DNA from: Halorientalis sp. LT38
GTDB taxonomy: Archaea; Halobacteriota; Halobacteria; Halobacteriales; Haloarculaceae
NCBI RefSeq assembly: GCF_037031225.1
Contig: NZ_JAYEZN010000001.1
Coordinates: forward strand, 682,001-746,000
DNA length: 64,000 nt
Direction: 5' to 3'
Position 1 is the first letter of the stretch. Every line of letters starts with the position of its first letter. Positions 50,997 through 59,322 of the stretch are shown one piece after another. Made by a program: the position numbers and the translations under genes. The notes under the pieces were generated by a model. That model saw nothing but the letters and a program-made list of their open reading frames with translations. It had not been told where the DNA came from and made no database searches.

Positions 50997-51347
50997 TCAC
51001 CGCTCGCGACTGGTGAACTCGACGTGCTCGACGAGGGACAGCAGGTCCGCCACCGGCTCGCGGGGTTCGACGACGCGCGCCTCGGCGTCGTAGGCGACGA
51101 TCCCGAGGCCGTCGAGTTTCGGGAGCGTCCGGTGGTGCAGTTCCACGACCGTCCGGTCCGGATCACGCGTCCCAGCGTTCGGCATCGCCGCGAGCTGGCT
51201 CGCCAGCTCCCGCACGCTCACGTGGGAGTGAGCGGTGGCCAGGGCCCGCACGACTGCACGCCGACGCTGGTCGCCGAGCGCGTCGAGCGCCGCTCCCGTG
51301 TCGAGGTCCCCGAAGCCAGAGAGTTCCCGGACGGGGGTTCGGTCCAT
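50997..51347 (-). CDS. Winged-helix protein of the DUF7344 type
   Basis: 116 aa from the ATG at 51347. ALDALGDQRRRAVVRALATAHSHVSVRELASQLAAM then TVVELHHRTLPKLDGLGIVAYDAEARVVEPREPVADLLSLVEHVE is the haloarchaeal DUF7344 winged-helix pattern. A TATA (CGATATAATCC) sits about 35 nt upstream. Its target is unknown. Confidence 0.75.
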   Translation of the reverse strand: MDRTPVRELSGFGDLDTGAALDALGDQRRRAVVRALATAHSHVSVRELASQLAAMPNAGTRDPDRTVVELHHRTLPKLDGLGIVAYDAEARVVEPREPVADLLSLVEHVEFTSRER

Positions 51348-51448
51348 CGTCACCCGGTAGGACCGACGCGCCCATAGGATTATATCGCGAGCGTCGATCA
51401 GTCCGTGATCGTCGATCGGAGATCGATCGAGCGCGAGCGACCGTCGCG

Positions 51449-52216
51449 TTACAGTTCCCGCGTCCGGTCGGAGGCGATCACGTCGTCGAGGAAGGCGGTG
51501 ACCCACGCGACGGCGTCGACGGTGTCGTTGGTGACGACGCCCAGGAGGCGGTCGCGGTCGTCGCCCACGGGGACGGCGACGCGCCCGTCGCCGACGATGG
51601 CACCGTAGGTGTAGTCGTGTTCGGTTTCGTAGACGGTCGCGTTCGGCGCGTCGACGATCTCGCCGAAGCGCTCGGGGTAGTTCTCCATGCCCGTCTCGAC
51701 GACGCCCTCTGAGAAGACGAGGCGCGCCGGGGTGCCCTCCTCGACGAGCAGGGAGTGGAAGGCGTCGACGTAGTGGGGCGTGATGACGCTGGAGTAGCCC
51801 GCGATCTCGCTGGCGGCGACCGCCACGTCGAGGACCTCCATCAGGGGTTCGTGAGGTGCGTGATCCTCGGCGTAGTGAACGGCGGCCCCCTCGAGCATTC
51901 GCAGGTCGAAGTCGGCCTCGCGTGGGAGGTGAGCCAGCAGGTCGGCCATCGCCGTGAGCGTCCCGAGCGTCCCGGTCACGCGCTCGAACTCGGCACAGCA
52001 GAGCGCGCCGAAGTTCGTCAGGTCGTAGGCCGTCCCCGTCGAGTCGAGGATGCCGGCCGCCTCCAGTTCGCGGAACGCACGGTCGACTGTCGGTCGCGAC
52101 GCGTCGATCCGCTTCTGGACGGCCTGTTTGTCGAACTGCTCGTCACAGAGACACTCGAAGACCTCCCGGCGCTTCGAGAAGAGGTGGAGGACGTCCCCGA
52201 CCGAGTCTGCATCCAT
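51449..52216 (-). CDS. HTH regulator with FilR1-like (methanogenesis regulatory) sensor domain
   Basis: 255 aa from the ATG at 52216. The N-terminal wHTH (RREVFECLCDEQFDKQAVQKRIDASRPTVDRAFRELEAAGILDSTGTAYDLTNFG) is followed by a ligand-binding-like domain (about 100-255) with VFSEGVVETGMENYPERFGEIVDAPNATVYE, as in the archaeal FilR1/PF08350 group. The ligand is unknown. It is divergent from the TAG-interrupted membrane gene. Confidence 0.8.
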   Translation of the reverse strand: MDADSVGDVLHLFSKRREVFECLCDEQFDKQAVQKRIDASRPTVDRAFRELEAAGILDSTGTAYDLTNFGALCCAEFERVTGTLGTLTAMADLLAHLPREADFDLRMLEGAAVHYAEDHAPHEPLMEVLDVAVAASEIAGYSSVITPHYVDAFHSLLVEEGTPARLVFSEGVVETGMENYPERFGEIVDAPNATVYETEHDYTYGAIVGDGRVAVPVGDDRDRLLGVVTNDTVDAVAWVTAFLDDVIASDRTREL

Positions 52217-52338
52217 GTCCAAGCACAGCGGGCCGCCCGACGTAAAACGTGGCGACGATTCGGGCGACGACAGGCGGACGGGTTTCGAGTGACGATACGT
52301 TCGCAGTTTTTTGCCGCTTCGGTGATCAACCGCTGGCC

Positions 52339-53430
52339 ATGGACGCGGACGCCGATTCGGTCCGGGACGGGGCGAACGACACCGGCGAAGTGGCGACGGG
52401 GATCGAGGATAGGGCGGACCGGGACCTCTGGCTCGACGATCTCGCGAGCCTCCTGGGGTTCGGGTGGCTGGCTCGGCACGTTCCCGGCGATCTCCCGCCG
52501 TCGTATCTGTACGCCCTGGTCACGGTCCTCGGCTCGAACGCGCTGACCATCTCGTACAACCTGGCCAACGGCGTGCCCCTGATCTACCGGACGAATCCGT
52601 ACTTCGTTCTCCAGCCCGTCCTCCTGTTCGCGGCGGTGTACGGCGCCCGAACGCTCCAGGCGGAGTACGACGCGGTGATGGCGGAGATGGCGATCGCAGA
52701 ACGCGCCGACGATCCGAACCCCCTGCTCGATCCCGTGCCGTAGTGGCTCCCGTGGGCGCTCTTCGCCGTCGGTGCGGCCCTGCAACTCACCCGCGCCGTC
52801 CTCGACATGGGCGGGTGGGGCGTGACCGACATGTTCGCGAACTTCGTCCTGTTCCCGTTCGTCTTCCTCCCGATCGTCGTGCAGTTTTTCACCGTCTACG
52901 TCACCATCGAGTTCCTCGCGCCGTGGCGGCTCTCGAAGTCGACGGTCGGGATCCACTTCCTCGATCCGCAGGGCGTCGGCGGGATGCGGCCGCTGGGCGA
53001 GTTGATCAAGAAGGCCTACTACTACCTCGTCGTCGGACTGGTCGGGTACGCGCTGATCACCTACGCGCCGTTCGTGGATTCGGCGTGGACGGTGTCGGCG
53101 GCCGCCGGCGTCATCTTCACGGCCGTCTGGGTCGGGACCGTCGCCACCGTCGCCTTCGCGGTGTTCACGCTCCACCGGCTCATGCACAGGGAAAAGCGCG
53201 AGGAGATCCAGCGACTCGAACGGCAGATTCGCGAGCACATCGAGAACCCCTGGGACGTGAAGAACTACGAGATTCCAGCGGACGCCCGGGACGAGGTCGA
53301 AGACCTCCGGGAACGCATCGAGCGCGTGAGCGCGACCAGCGAGTACCCGGCGACGTTCAGCATCTGGTCGCAGTTGCTCCTCAGTATCGCGATTCCGAAG
53401 GCGATCCAGTTGATCCTCGCGAACGCATAG
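52339..53430 (+). pseudogene. Multi-pass membrane protein gene interrupted by an in-frame TAG
   Basis: From ATG 52339 the frame runs 134 codons (ending NPLLDPVP) to TAG at 52741-52743. It then continues in the same frame as hydrophobic WLPWALFAVGAALQLTRAVL and on to TAA... more exactly TAG at 53428-53430, with no further stop, for 363 codons in all. The second half has about four membrane helices and a long C-terminal helical tail (KREEIQRLERQIREHIENPWD). The first half is soluble then membrane (YALVTVLGSNALTISYNLANG). A nonsense mutation, a sequencing error or read-through are possible. I do not recognise the family. Confidence 0.7.
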
Positions 53431-53514
53431 GAGTGGTGCGTTCAGGGTAGTTGCGGCCGTTGCGGGGCGGGGAGTTCGCGGTGCGGTTGCTGGGCGGGCA
53501 AGGTGTTGTACGGA

Positions 53515-53531
53515 GCGCGCCGCCGGCGCGC
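53515..53531. repeat. G+C hairpin GCGCGCC-gcc-GGCGCGC, second copy
   Basis: Identical 17-mer to 40216-40232. It lies 5 nt before the multi-hairpin element. The rest of the 53431-53514 spacer shows only G-rich, non-coding sequence. Confidence 0.7.
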
Positions 53532-53535
53532 GCCG

Positions 53536-53651
53536 CCTTTTTCGCCCACGTTCGCAAGAGCGAAGCTCTTGCGCAGCCCACCAGAAATCTCCGATTTCTG
53601 GGGACGTTTTTGGCCGGGGGGTTCGCGGAGCGAACCCCCCGGCGAAAAAGG
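53536..53651. repeat. Multi-hairpin element, copy 2 (homologous to 38051-38166)
   Basis: CCTTTTTCGCC (53536-53546) and GGCGAAAAAGG (53641-53651) are perfect 11-bp terminal inverted repeats. Inside: GCAAGAGC-gaa-GCTCTTGC (53554-53572), CCAGAAATC-tcc-GATTTCTGG (53581-53601) and a 13-3-13 stem centred on GGTTCGC-gga-GCGAACC (53614-53642). The element ends 4 nt before the korB stop codon. Compared with copy 1, stem changes occur in pairs that preserve base pairing. Confidence 0.85.
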
Positions 53652-53655
53652 TGGT

Positions 53656-54519
53656 TTAGTAAAACTCTCTCACGAGGTCCATCGCGTCCTCGGGCGCGCC
53701 CTCGGGGATGTCGGCCATGGACTCGGTCAGGCCCTCCCGTTCGTCGAAGGGGACGGACTGGTCGTCCTGGTAGATGACGCCCTGGTACTCCTTGTCGGCG
53801 TCGAGGATGGCGGCCTTGGCGTCGTCGTAGTCGTTCGGGTCGTGGTCGGTCTCGGAGAGGTCGACGATGGTGTCGCGGAAGTAGTCGTAGGTGTCGACGT
53901 CGTTGAAGGTGACGCAGGGGCTGTAGACGTTGACGAAGCCGAAGCCGTCGTGCTCGATGGCCTGTTTGACGATCTCGGTGTGGCGCTGGGAGTCCGAGCT
54001 AAAGGACTGGGCGATGAAGGTCCCGCCGGCAGCCAGCGCGAGCGCGAGGGGGTTGACCGGGGGCTGTTTGGGGCCGTCGGGAGAGGTCGAGGTCTCGAAG
54101 TCCTCGCGCGAGGTGGGGGAGGCCTGCCCCTTGGTGAGACCGTAGATGCGGTTGTCCATGACCACGTAGGTCATGTCGACGTTCCGTCGGACGGCGTGGA
54201 CGAAGTGGCCCGCGCCGATGGAGTAGCCGTCGCCGTCGCCGCCCGCGACCATCACTTCGAGGTTCGGGTTGGCGAGTTTCGTCCCGATGCCCACGGGGAG
54301 CGCGCGGCCGTGGACGCCGTGGAGCGCGTAGCTGTGCATGTAGGTGCCGATCTTCCCGGAGCACCCGATGCCGGCGACGACGAACGTGTTGTCCGGGTCG
54401 TTGCCGGTGTTCGCGAGGGCTTTCATCATGCCGTTCATGGTCCCGAAGTCGCCGCAGCCGGGACACCAGGTCGGTTGCTTGTCGGACTTGAAGTCCGTGA
54501 ATCGGATGTCGGAGCTCAT
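53656..54519 (-). CDS. korB: 2-oxoacid:ferredoxin oxidoreductase subunit beta (KorB)
   Basis: 287 aa. The N-terminal CPGCGDF and GIGCSGKIGTYMH supply Fe-S cysteines; a further Cys is in YSPCVTFND. The TPP/Mg motif is GGDGDGYSIGAGH, followed by VVMDNRIYGLTKGQASPTS. It oxidises 2-oxoglutarate or pyruvate-type 2-oxoacids to acyl-CoA with ferredoxin. It follows korA by 2 nt. Which 2-oxoacid is used cannot be fixed from this alone. Confidence 0.93.
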   Translation of the reverse strand: MSSDIRFTDFKSDKQPTWCPGCGDFGTMNGMMKALANTGNDPDNTFVVAGIGCSGKIGTYMHSYALHGVHGRALPVGIGTKLANPNLEVMVAGGDGDGYSIGAGHFVHAVRRNVDMTYVVMDNRIYGLTKGQASPTSREDFETSTSPDGPKQPPVNPLALALAAGGTFIAQSFSSDSQRHTEIVKQAIEHDGFGFVNVYSPCVTFNDVDTYDYFRDTIVDLSETDHDPNDYDDAKAAILDADKEYQGVIYQDDQSVPFDEREGLTESMADIPEGAPEDAMDLVREFY

Positions 54520-54521
54520 TA

Positions 54522-56285
54522 TTATGCCTCCATCTCGGCTGATTCCGCGAATTTCTCTTCGATTTCCTCTGCGAGTTCGTCGGCCTTGAACCGCACGCCG
54601 TTGTACTTGTTGACGCGCTTGACGCGGGTGAGCGCGTCGTGTTCGATCAGGTCGGCGAACTGGCCCGTTGCGTTACACTCGACGACGATCACGTCGTCGG
54701 CGGCTTCGATCTCCTCGGACAAGTCGGGTCTGGGGAAGATATACGGCACCGAGATGAAGCGCACGTCGGTGCCCGACTCCTCGAGGAAGCCGAGCGCCTC
54801 GCGCATGGCGCCCTCGTTCGACCCCCAGGAGAGGACCAGGTTGCCGGAGTCGGGGTCGCCGAACTCGCGGTAGTCCCAGTCCTCCTCCTCGCGGGCCGTC
54901 TGGACCTTCTGTTCGCGCTTGTCCACCTGCTCGATGCGGACGTCCGTGTCCTCGGTCCGCCGGCCGAGTTCGTCGTGTTCGAGGCCGGTGGTCATGTGCG
55001 CGCCGCCCTCGATCCCGGGGAAGGTCCGCGGGCTGACGCCGTCGGCGGTCGGGAAGTGGGGCTGGAACTGGCCGTCCTCGTTCTGCCAGGACTCGATCTC
55101 GCCCTCGTCGACGATCTTCCCGCGCTCGATCTCGACCTCGTCCATGTCGAAGGCCTCGGGCGGGAACGTCTGCTCGGTGACCGCGAGCGCCAGGTCCGCG
55201 ACCAGGTAGACCGGGGTCTGGTACTTCTCGGCGAGGTTGAACGCCTCGACGGTCTTCCAGAAACACTCGGAGATGTTCGTCGGCGCGACGACGAACCGGG
55301 GGATCTCGCCGTGGCCGCCGTAGAGGAGCTGGTTGAGGTCGCCCTGCTCCTGCTTGGTCGGCATCCCGGTCGAGGGACCCGAACGCATCACGTCGCAGAT
55401 CACCAGCGGCGTCTCGCTGGTCGCCACGAGGCCGAAGGTCTCGGTCATCAGGTCGATGCCGGGACCGGACGTGGCCGTCATCGCTCGTGCGCCGGCGCGG
55501 GCGGCGCCCAGCGCCATGTTGATCGCCGCGAGTTCGTCCTCGGCCTGGACGACCTTCCCGCCGTAGCGGTCGATCCGGCCGGTCAGGTACTCCATCACGT
55601 CCGTCGCGGGGGTGATGGGGTAGCCCGAGTAGAAGCGACAGCCGGCGGCGATGGCGCCCATGCCGATGGCCTCGTCGCCGTTGAGGAGGACGTAGTCGTT
55701 ATCCGTGGTCTCGACGTCGTAGTCGAACTCGTGGTCGGTCTCCTCGGCGACGAACTCCTGGCCGAGGCGGGCGGCCTTCTTGTTGTTCTCGACGATAGCC
55801 TGCCCCTTGTCCGTGAAGCGCTTCTCGAGGGACTCGTCGAGGTTCTCGATGGGGAAGTTCGACACCTCGCAGGCGGCGCCCAGGGCGACGACGTTGCGCA
55901 TGATGGCGCCGCCGGCGTCCTCGGCGAGCGACTTCAGCGGGACGTCGAGCCCGATCATCTCGTCGGGTATCTCGACGTCCTGCATCGTGGTCCGCTCGCC
56001 GTCGTAGATGATGACGCTGCCCTCGTGGAGTTCCTCGAGGTTCTCGTCGATGGTTCGTTCGGTCAACGCGATCAGGACGTCGAGCCTGTCGACGACGCTC
56101 TCGACGCGATCGACCGACGTGCGTACCTTGTACGCCGTGTATCCGCCCCGGATACGCGACGCGAAATCCTTGGAGGTGAAGACGTGGCGACCGGCACGGG
56201 ACAGAGCCTGCGCGAAGATTTTGCCCGTAGAGTCGATCCCGTCGCCAGCTTCACCGCCGATGGCCCAGTTGAGGTCCTCGGGCAT
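54522..56285 (-). CDS. korA: 2-oxoacid:ferredoxin oxidoreductase subunit alpha (gamma-alpha fusion, KorA)
   Basis: 587 aa. The N-terminal gamma domain (GGEAGDGIDSTGKIFAQALSRAGRHVFTSKDFASRIRGG) is fused to the pyrophosphate/pyrimidine-binding alpha domain (GYPITPATDVMEYL, TATSGPGIDLMTE, RSGPSTGMPTKQEQGDL). This fusion is standard for haloarchaeal KorA. Together with KorB it forms the alpha2beta2 enzyme feeding the TCA cycle via ferredoxin. A ferredoxin reductase-like gene is divergent at 56427. Confidence 0.94.
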   Translation of the reverse strand: MPEDLNWAIGGEAGDGIDSTGKIFAQALSRAGRHVFTSKDFASRIRGGYTAYKVRTSVDRVESVVDRLDVLIALTERTIDENLEELHEGSVIIYDGERTTMQDVEIPDEMIGLDVPLKSLAEDAGGAIMRNVVALGAACEVSNFPIENLDESLEKRFTDKGQAIVENNKKAARLGQEFVAEETDHEFDYDVETTDNDYVLLNGDEAIGMGAIAAGCRFYSGYPITPATDVMEYLTGRIDRYGGKVVQAEDELAAINMALGAARAGARAMTATSGPGIDLMTETFGLVATSETPLVICDVMRSGPSTGMPTKQEQGDLNQLLYGGHGEIPRFVVAPTNISECFWKTVEAFNLAEKYQTPVYLVADLALAVTEQTFPPEAFDMDEVEIERGKIVDEGEIESWQNEDGQFQPHFPTADGVSPRTFPGIEGGAHMTTGLEHDELGRRTEDTDVRIEQVDKREQKVQTAREEEDWDYREFGDPDSGNLVLSWGSNEGAMREALGFLEESGTDVRFISVPYIFPRPDLSEEIEAADDVIVVECNATGQFADLIEHDALTRVKRVNKYNGVRFKADELAEEIEEKFAESAEMEA

Positions 56286-56426
56286 GCTAGCGAGCAGCTA
56301 CCCAGCGGCGACCCAAAAGCCTTCTGCAATCGGCGTTGCGGCCGCTCTACCGGTCAGTTCGGTGACTGAACGTCCAGTTCTCTCCGGACCGAAAGCACCT
56401 TTCGATGAGGGGTCGACGTTCGGACT

Positions 56427-57068
56427 ATGGAAGACGAATCGATTTCGGTCGCTGCCGTCTCCTCGGTCGGGGAACAGGCCGTCGCCATCGCCTTCGAGTC
56501 ACCCCTGGACTTCGAAGCCCGACCCGGACAGTTCGTCAAGCTCGTCGCCGAGGTCGACGGCGAGCGCGAGAGTCGCTTCTACACCATCTCCTCGCCGGAC
56601 GTGACCGACACCTTCGAGGTCACGGTGGAGATCGACCCGGACGGCGAACTGGGGCCGATCCTCGCGGACCTCGAAGCCGGTGACGAGATGACCGTCTCCG
56701 GTCCCTACGGCAACGCCTACTACGAGGACGAGCCCCGGTCCGTGATCCTCGCGGGCGGGCCAGGCGTCGGCCCCGCCATCGGGATCGCCCGGCGCGCGCT
56801 CGCCGACGGCAACGAGGCCGCGATCGTCTACCGCGACGACGACCCGATCCACGGGGACGCGCTCGACGCGCTCGCCGCCGAGGGCGTCGCGGTCCACACC
56901 CTCGCGGCCGACGACGAGATGACCGACGCCGTCGCGGACGTGCTGACCGGCGCCGAGGGCGAGCAGGTGTTCGTCTACGGCTTCGCCGACTTCCTCGACG
57001 CCGCGACGACGGCTATCGACGCCGCCGGCGGCGACCCGGACCGGGCGAAAGTCGAGAACTTCGGCTAA
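56427..57068 (+). CDS. FAD/NAD(P)-binding ferredoxin-reductase-like flavoprotein
   Basis: 213 aa. FAD domain with PGQFVKLVAEVDGERESRFYTISSPD (RxYT/S), then GDEMTVSGPYGNAYYEDE and the pyridine-nucleotide domain start ILAGGPGVGPAIGIARRALA. It ends EQVFVYGFADFLDAATTAID. No 2Fe-2S domain is fused. It is divergent from korAB, so electron transfer between NAD(P)H and ferredoxin is plausible but inferred. Confidence 0.85.
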   Translation: MEDESISVAAVSSVGEQAVAIAFESPLDFEARPGQFVKLVAEVDGERESRFYTISSPDVTDTFEVTVEIDPDGELGPILADLEAGDEMTVSGPYGNAYYEDEPRSVILAGGPGVGPAIGIARRALADGNEAAIVYRDDDPIHGDALDALAAEGVAVHTLAADDEMTDAVADVLTGAEGEQVFVYGFADFLDAATTAIDAAGGDPDRAKVENFG

Positions 57069-57164
57069 ACTCGCCGAAGGGCGACCGATACCGACGGGAG
57101 AGCGGTGGAACACCCGTCGAAACGCCGGTGGGATTTAACCGCCCACCGGTCGGTGTCTGGAGTG

Positions 57165-57572
57165 ATGAGTGTACGTCGGTCGTCGCGCTTCGCGGGTCGG
57201 CTCACCGCAGCGCTGCTCGTCGGCTGCCTCCTCCTGTCGATCGTCTCGGGCCCGGCCCTGGCTATCGGCGCGGGCGGGCTCGCCGTCCAGGAGAACGGGA
57301 CGGCCGCGACCGACGGGACGGATAGCGGCGCCAACGGGTCGCAGATCGAGACGGCCGCCGGCACCGGGGGCGGTGAGTCCACCGGGATCATCGGGAGCGC
57401 CTTCGGGTTCGTCGGCGGGCTGCTGGGCGGCCTGGGGAGCTTCCTCGGCGGTCTCGTCGGCGCGCTGGTCGGGTTCCTCGACAGTTCCATCGGGCACGCG
57501 CTCGTCGGCATCCCGCTGGGGATCTACCTCGGGCTGAAATCTATCGCGCTCTACCTGGAGTACTACGAGTAG
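57165..57572 (+). CDS. Secreted or membrane protein with signal peptide and Gly-rich hydrophobic region
   Basis: 135 aa from the ATG at 57165, 30 nt after a TATA-like GGATTTAA. A signal-peptide-like start (MSVRRSSRFAGRLTAALLVGCLLLSIVSGPALA) is followed by a Ser/Thr/Gly-rich stretch and then GFVGGLLGGLGSFLGGLVGALVGFLDSS, a glycine-rich hydrophobic segment, and a final helix GIPLGIYLGLKSIALYLEYYE. The function is unknown. Confidence 0.65.
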   Translation: MSVRRSSRFAGRLTAALLVGCLLLSIVSGPALAIGAGGLAVQENGTAATDGTDSGANGSQIETAAGTGGGESTGIIGSAFGFVGGLLGGLGSFLGGLVGALVGFLDSSIGHALVGIPLGIYLGLKSIALYLEYYE

Positions 57573-57626
57573 TCCACCAGCAACGCGGTCCGAACCGTTT
57601 TCCACGGTGCGGGTGGTAGCTGACGT

Positions 57627-58577
57627 ATGGGATTACGCGACGCCGTCAGCGAGTGGCTCGGTGGCGAAGACGGGGAGACGACGCCAAAGGAAGGAGAGAG
57701 GCCGGCCCTCGAACTGGCCGCCGAGATCGCCGCGAACCCGCAGACGATCACCCTCCGCGACGGGCGGCGCCTGGGGTACGCAGAGGTCGGCGACTCCGAC
57801 GGCGACCCGCTCGTCCTCTTCCACGGGTTTCCCAACTCCCGGGTGTTCGCCGCCGCGTTCGACGAGGTCGCCCGCGAGGAGGGCGTCCGGGTCGTCGCGC
57901 CGGAGCGGCCGGGGTTCGGCGTCTCCGATCCGGACCCCGACCGGACGCTGACTGACTGGCCGGCCGACGTGGCCGACCTGGCCGACGAACTCGGCCTCGA
58001 GACGTTTCCCGTACTCGGCGTCTCGGCGGGCGGGCCCTACGCCGTCGCCTGCGCCGCGCTCCTCGACCAGCGAGTCGACCGGGCGGGCGTCGTCTGCGGC
58101 CTCGGTCCGATGAAATCGGTCGGACTCCGGGAGCGCCTGTGGTACTACAGCGCGCGCTTCGTGCCGCCGGTGACAGAGCTCGGCCTGTGGCTCGGCGGTC
58201 GGAAGGCGCTCGCGGATCGCGAGGCCTTCCTCGACTCGATGGCGGAGAACGCCGCGCCGGCGGACGCCCCGGTCTGGCGCGGCGACCTCGGGAAGGTGGT
58301 GCACGCGAGCATGGTCGAGTCGCGGCGTCACCACGGGCTCGACCCGCTGGTGACCGAGACGGCGATCTTCGGCCGAGAATGGGGCATCGATCTCGGCGCG
58401 ATCGACGTGCCGACGTGGCTCTGGTACGGGAAGGAAGACACCGTCGTCCCGACGGCGATGGGGCTCTACCTCGCGGACGAGATCCCGACCGCGGACGCGC
58501 ACTTCTACCCCGACCTGGGCCACCTCTCGACCGTAGAGCGCGCCGAGGCGGACGCCTTCGCCACGCTGTGCCCCTGA
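57627..58577 (+). CDS. Alpha/beta-hydrolase fold protein
   Basis: 316 aa. Oxyanion region FHGFPNSR, nucleophile GVSAGG, acid in YGKEDTVVP and His in DLGHLSTVE follow canonical order. The N-terminal ~35 residues are a charged leader (SEWLGGEDGETTPKEGERP). The ester, peroxide or epoxide substrate is unknown. It is followed after 62 nt by the NUDIX gene. Confidence 0.87.
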   Translation: MGLRDAVSEWLGGEDGETTPKEGERPALELAAEIAANPQTITLRDGRRLGYAEVGDSDGDPLVLFHGFPNSRVFAAAFDEVAREEGVRVVAPERPGFGVSDPDPDRTLTDWPADVADLADELGLETFPVLGVSAGGPYAVACAALLDQRVDRAGVVCGLGPMKSVGLRERLWYYSARFVPPVTELGLWLGGRKALADREAFLDSMAENAAPADAPVWRGDLGKVVHASMVESRRHHGLDPLVTETAIFGREWGIDLGAIDVPTWLWYGKEDTVVPTAMGLYLADEIPTADAHFYPDLGHLSTVERAEADAFATLCP

Positions 58578-58639
58578 CGGTCGTGAACTGGCGGGTCGGA
58601 GGATCTTTCAGTGCGAACGGAAATTGTGCGGCCAAGGCG

Positions 58640-59218
58640 ATGGTTCGGGAGGTGAACCGGACGGACGTCGAACGCCGGCAGGACCGACTGCTGTCGGAGT
58701 ACGGGGACGTCCCGGTCCGGGAGGAAGAGGAGGTGGTGCCCGCGGACGTGTTCCCGGAGCTGCGCGACCTCGCCGAAGAGGGATACACCGGCGGGGGCTA
58801 CGTCTGGATCGTCCGCGAGCCACCGGAGACGGCCCCGCTCTCGGAGTCGCGGCCGACGGACATCGAGGAGTCCCGGCGGGTGCTGATGATCCTCTCGCGC
58901 GGGTCCACCCACTGGGGGCTCCCCGGCGGGGGTCGCGAGTGCGGCGAGTCCTACGAGGAGGCCGCCGTCCGTGAGGTCCGCGAGGAGACGGGCGTCGACT
59001 GCCGGATCGTCGAACCTTTCCTGATCCGCCGCAGGGTCAGCGTCTCGAAGGGCGAGCACGACCAGCGGCTCCACACCCTGTGGGTCTTCTTCGACGGTCG
59101 CTACGAGGGCGGGCACCTCGCGATCCAGCCGGGCGAACTCAACGGCGCGGCCTGGTTCGCCGAGCCGCCCGCGCGGATGCACCCCGAGGGCGAGTTCAGG
59201 GCCGCGGACTGGAACTAA
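58640..59218 (+). CDS. NUDIX hydrolase
   Basis: 192 aa from the ATG at 58640. The Nudix box GGGRECGESYEEAAVREVREETGVD fits Gx5Ex7REUxEExGU with all glutamates present. An N-terminal extension of ~75 residues precedes the domain. Family members hydrolyse nucleoside diphosphate derivatives; the substrate here is unknown. Confidence 0.9.
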   Translation: MVREVNRTDVERRQDRLLSEYGDVPVREEEEVVPADVFPELRDLAEEGYTGGGYVWIVREPPETAPLSESRPTDIEESRRVLMILSRGSTHWGLPGGGRECGESYEEAAVREVREETGVDCRIVEPFLIRRRVSVSKGEHDQRLHTLWVFFDGRYEGGHLAIQPGELNGAAWFAEPPARMHPEGEFRAADWN

Positions 59219-59221
59219 TTC

Positions 59222-59239
59222 GTTATCACGGCCGATAAC
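59222..59239. promoter_or_regulatory. Palindrome GTTATC-N6-GATAAC upstream of the second histidine kinase
   Basis: A perfect 6-6-6 palindrome lies 4 nt after the NUDIX stop and about 12 nt before a TATA-like GCTTTTACT (59250-59258). A repressor or activator site is plausible. Confidence 0.4.
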
Positions 59240-59285
59240 ACAGGAGATAGCTTTTACTCCATCCAGAAACAGGTCCAATCAAGAG

Positions 59286-59309
59286 ACACTGTCGTGGCGG
59301 GGACAGTGT
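59286..59309. promoter_or_regulatory. Palindrome ACACTGTC-N8-GACAGTGT before the second histidine kinase
   Basis: A perfect 8-8-8 palindrome ends 13 nt before the ATG at 59323, downstream of the predicted start site near 59281. It could be an operator or, as RNA, a hairpin close to the start codon. Confidence 0.45.
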
Positions 59310-59322
59310 ACGATTCACGTTC

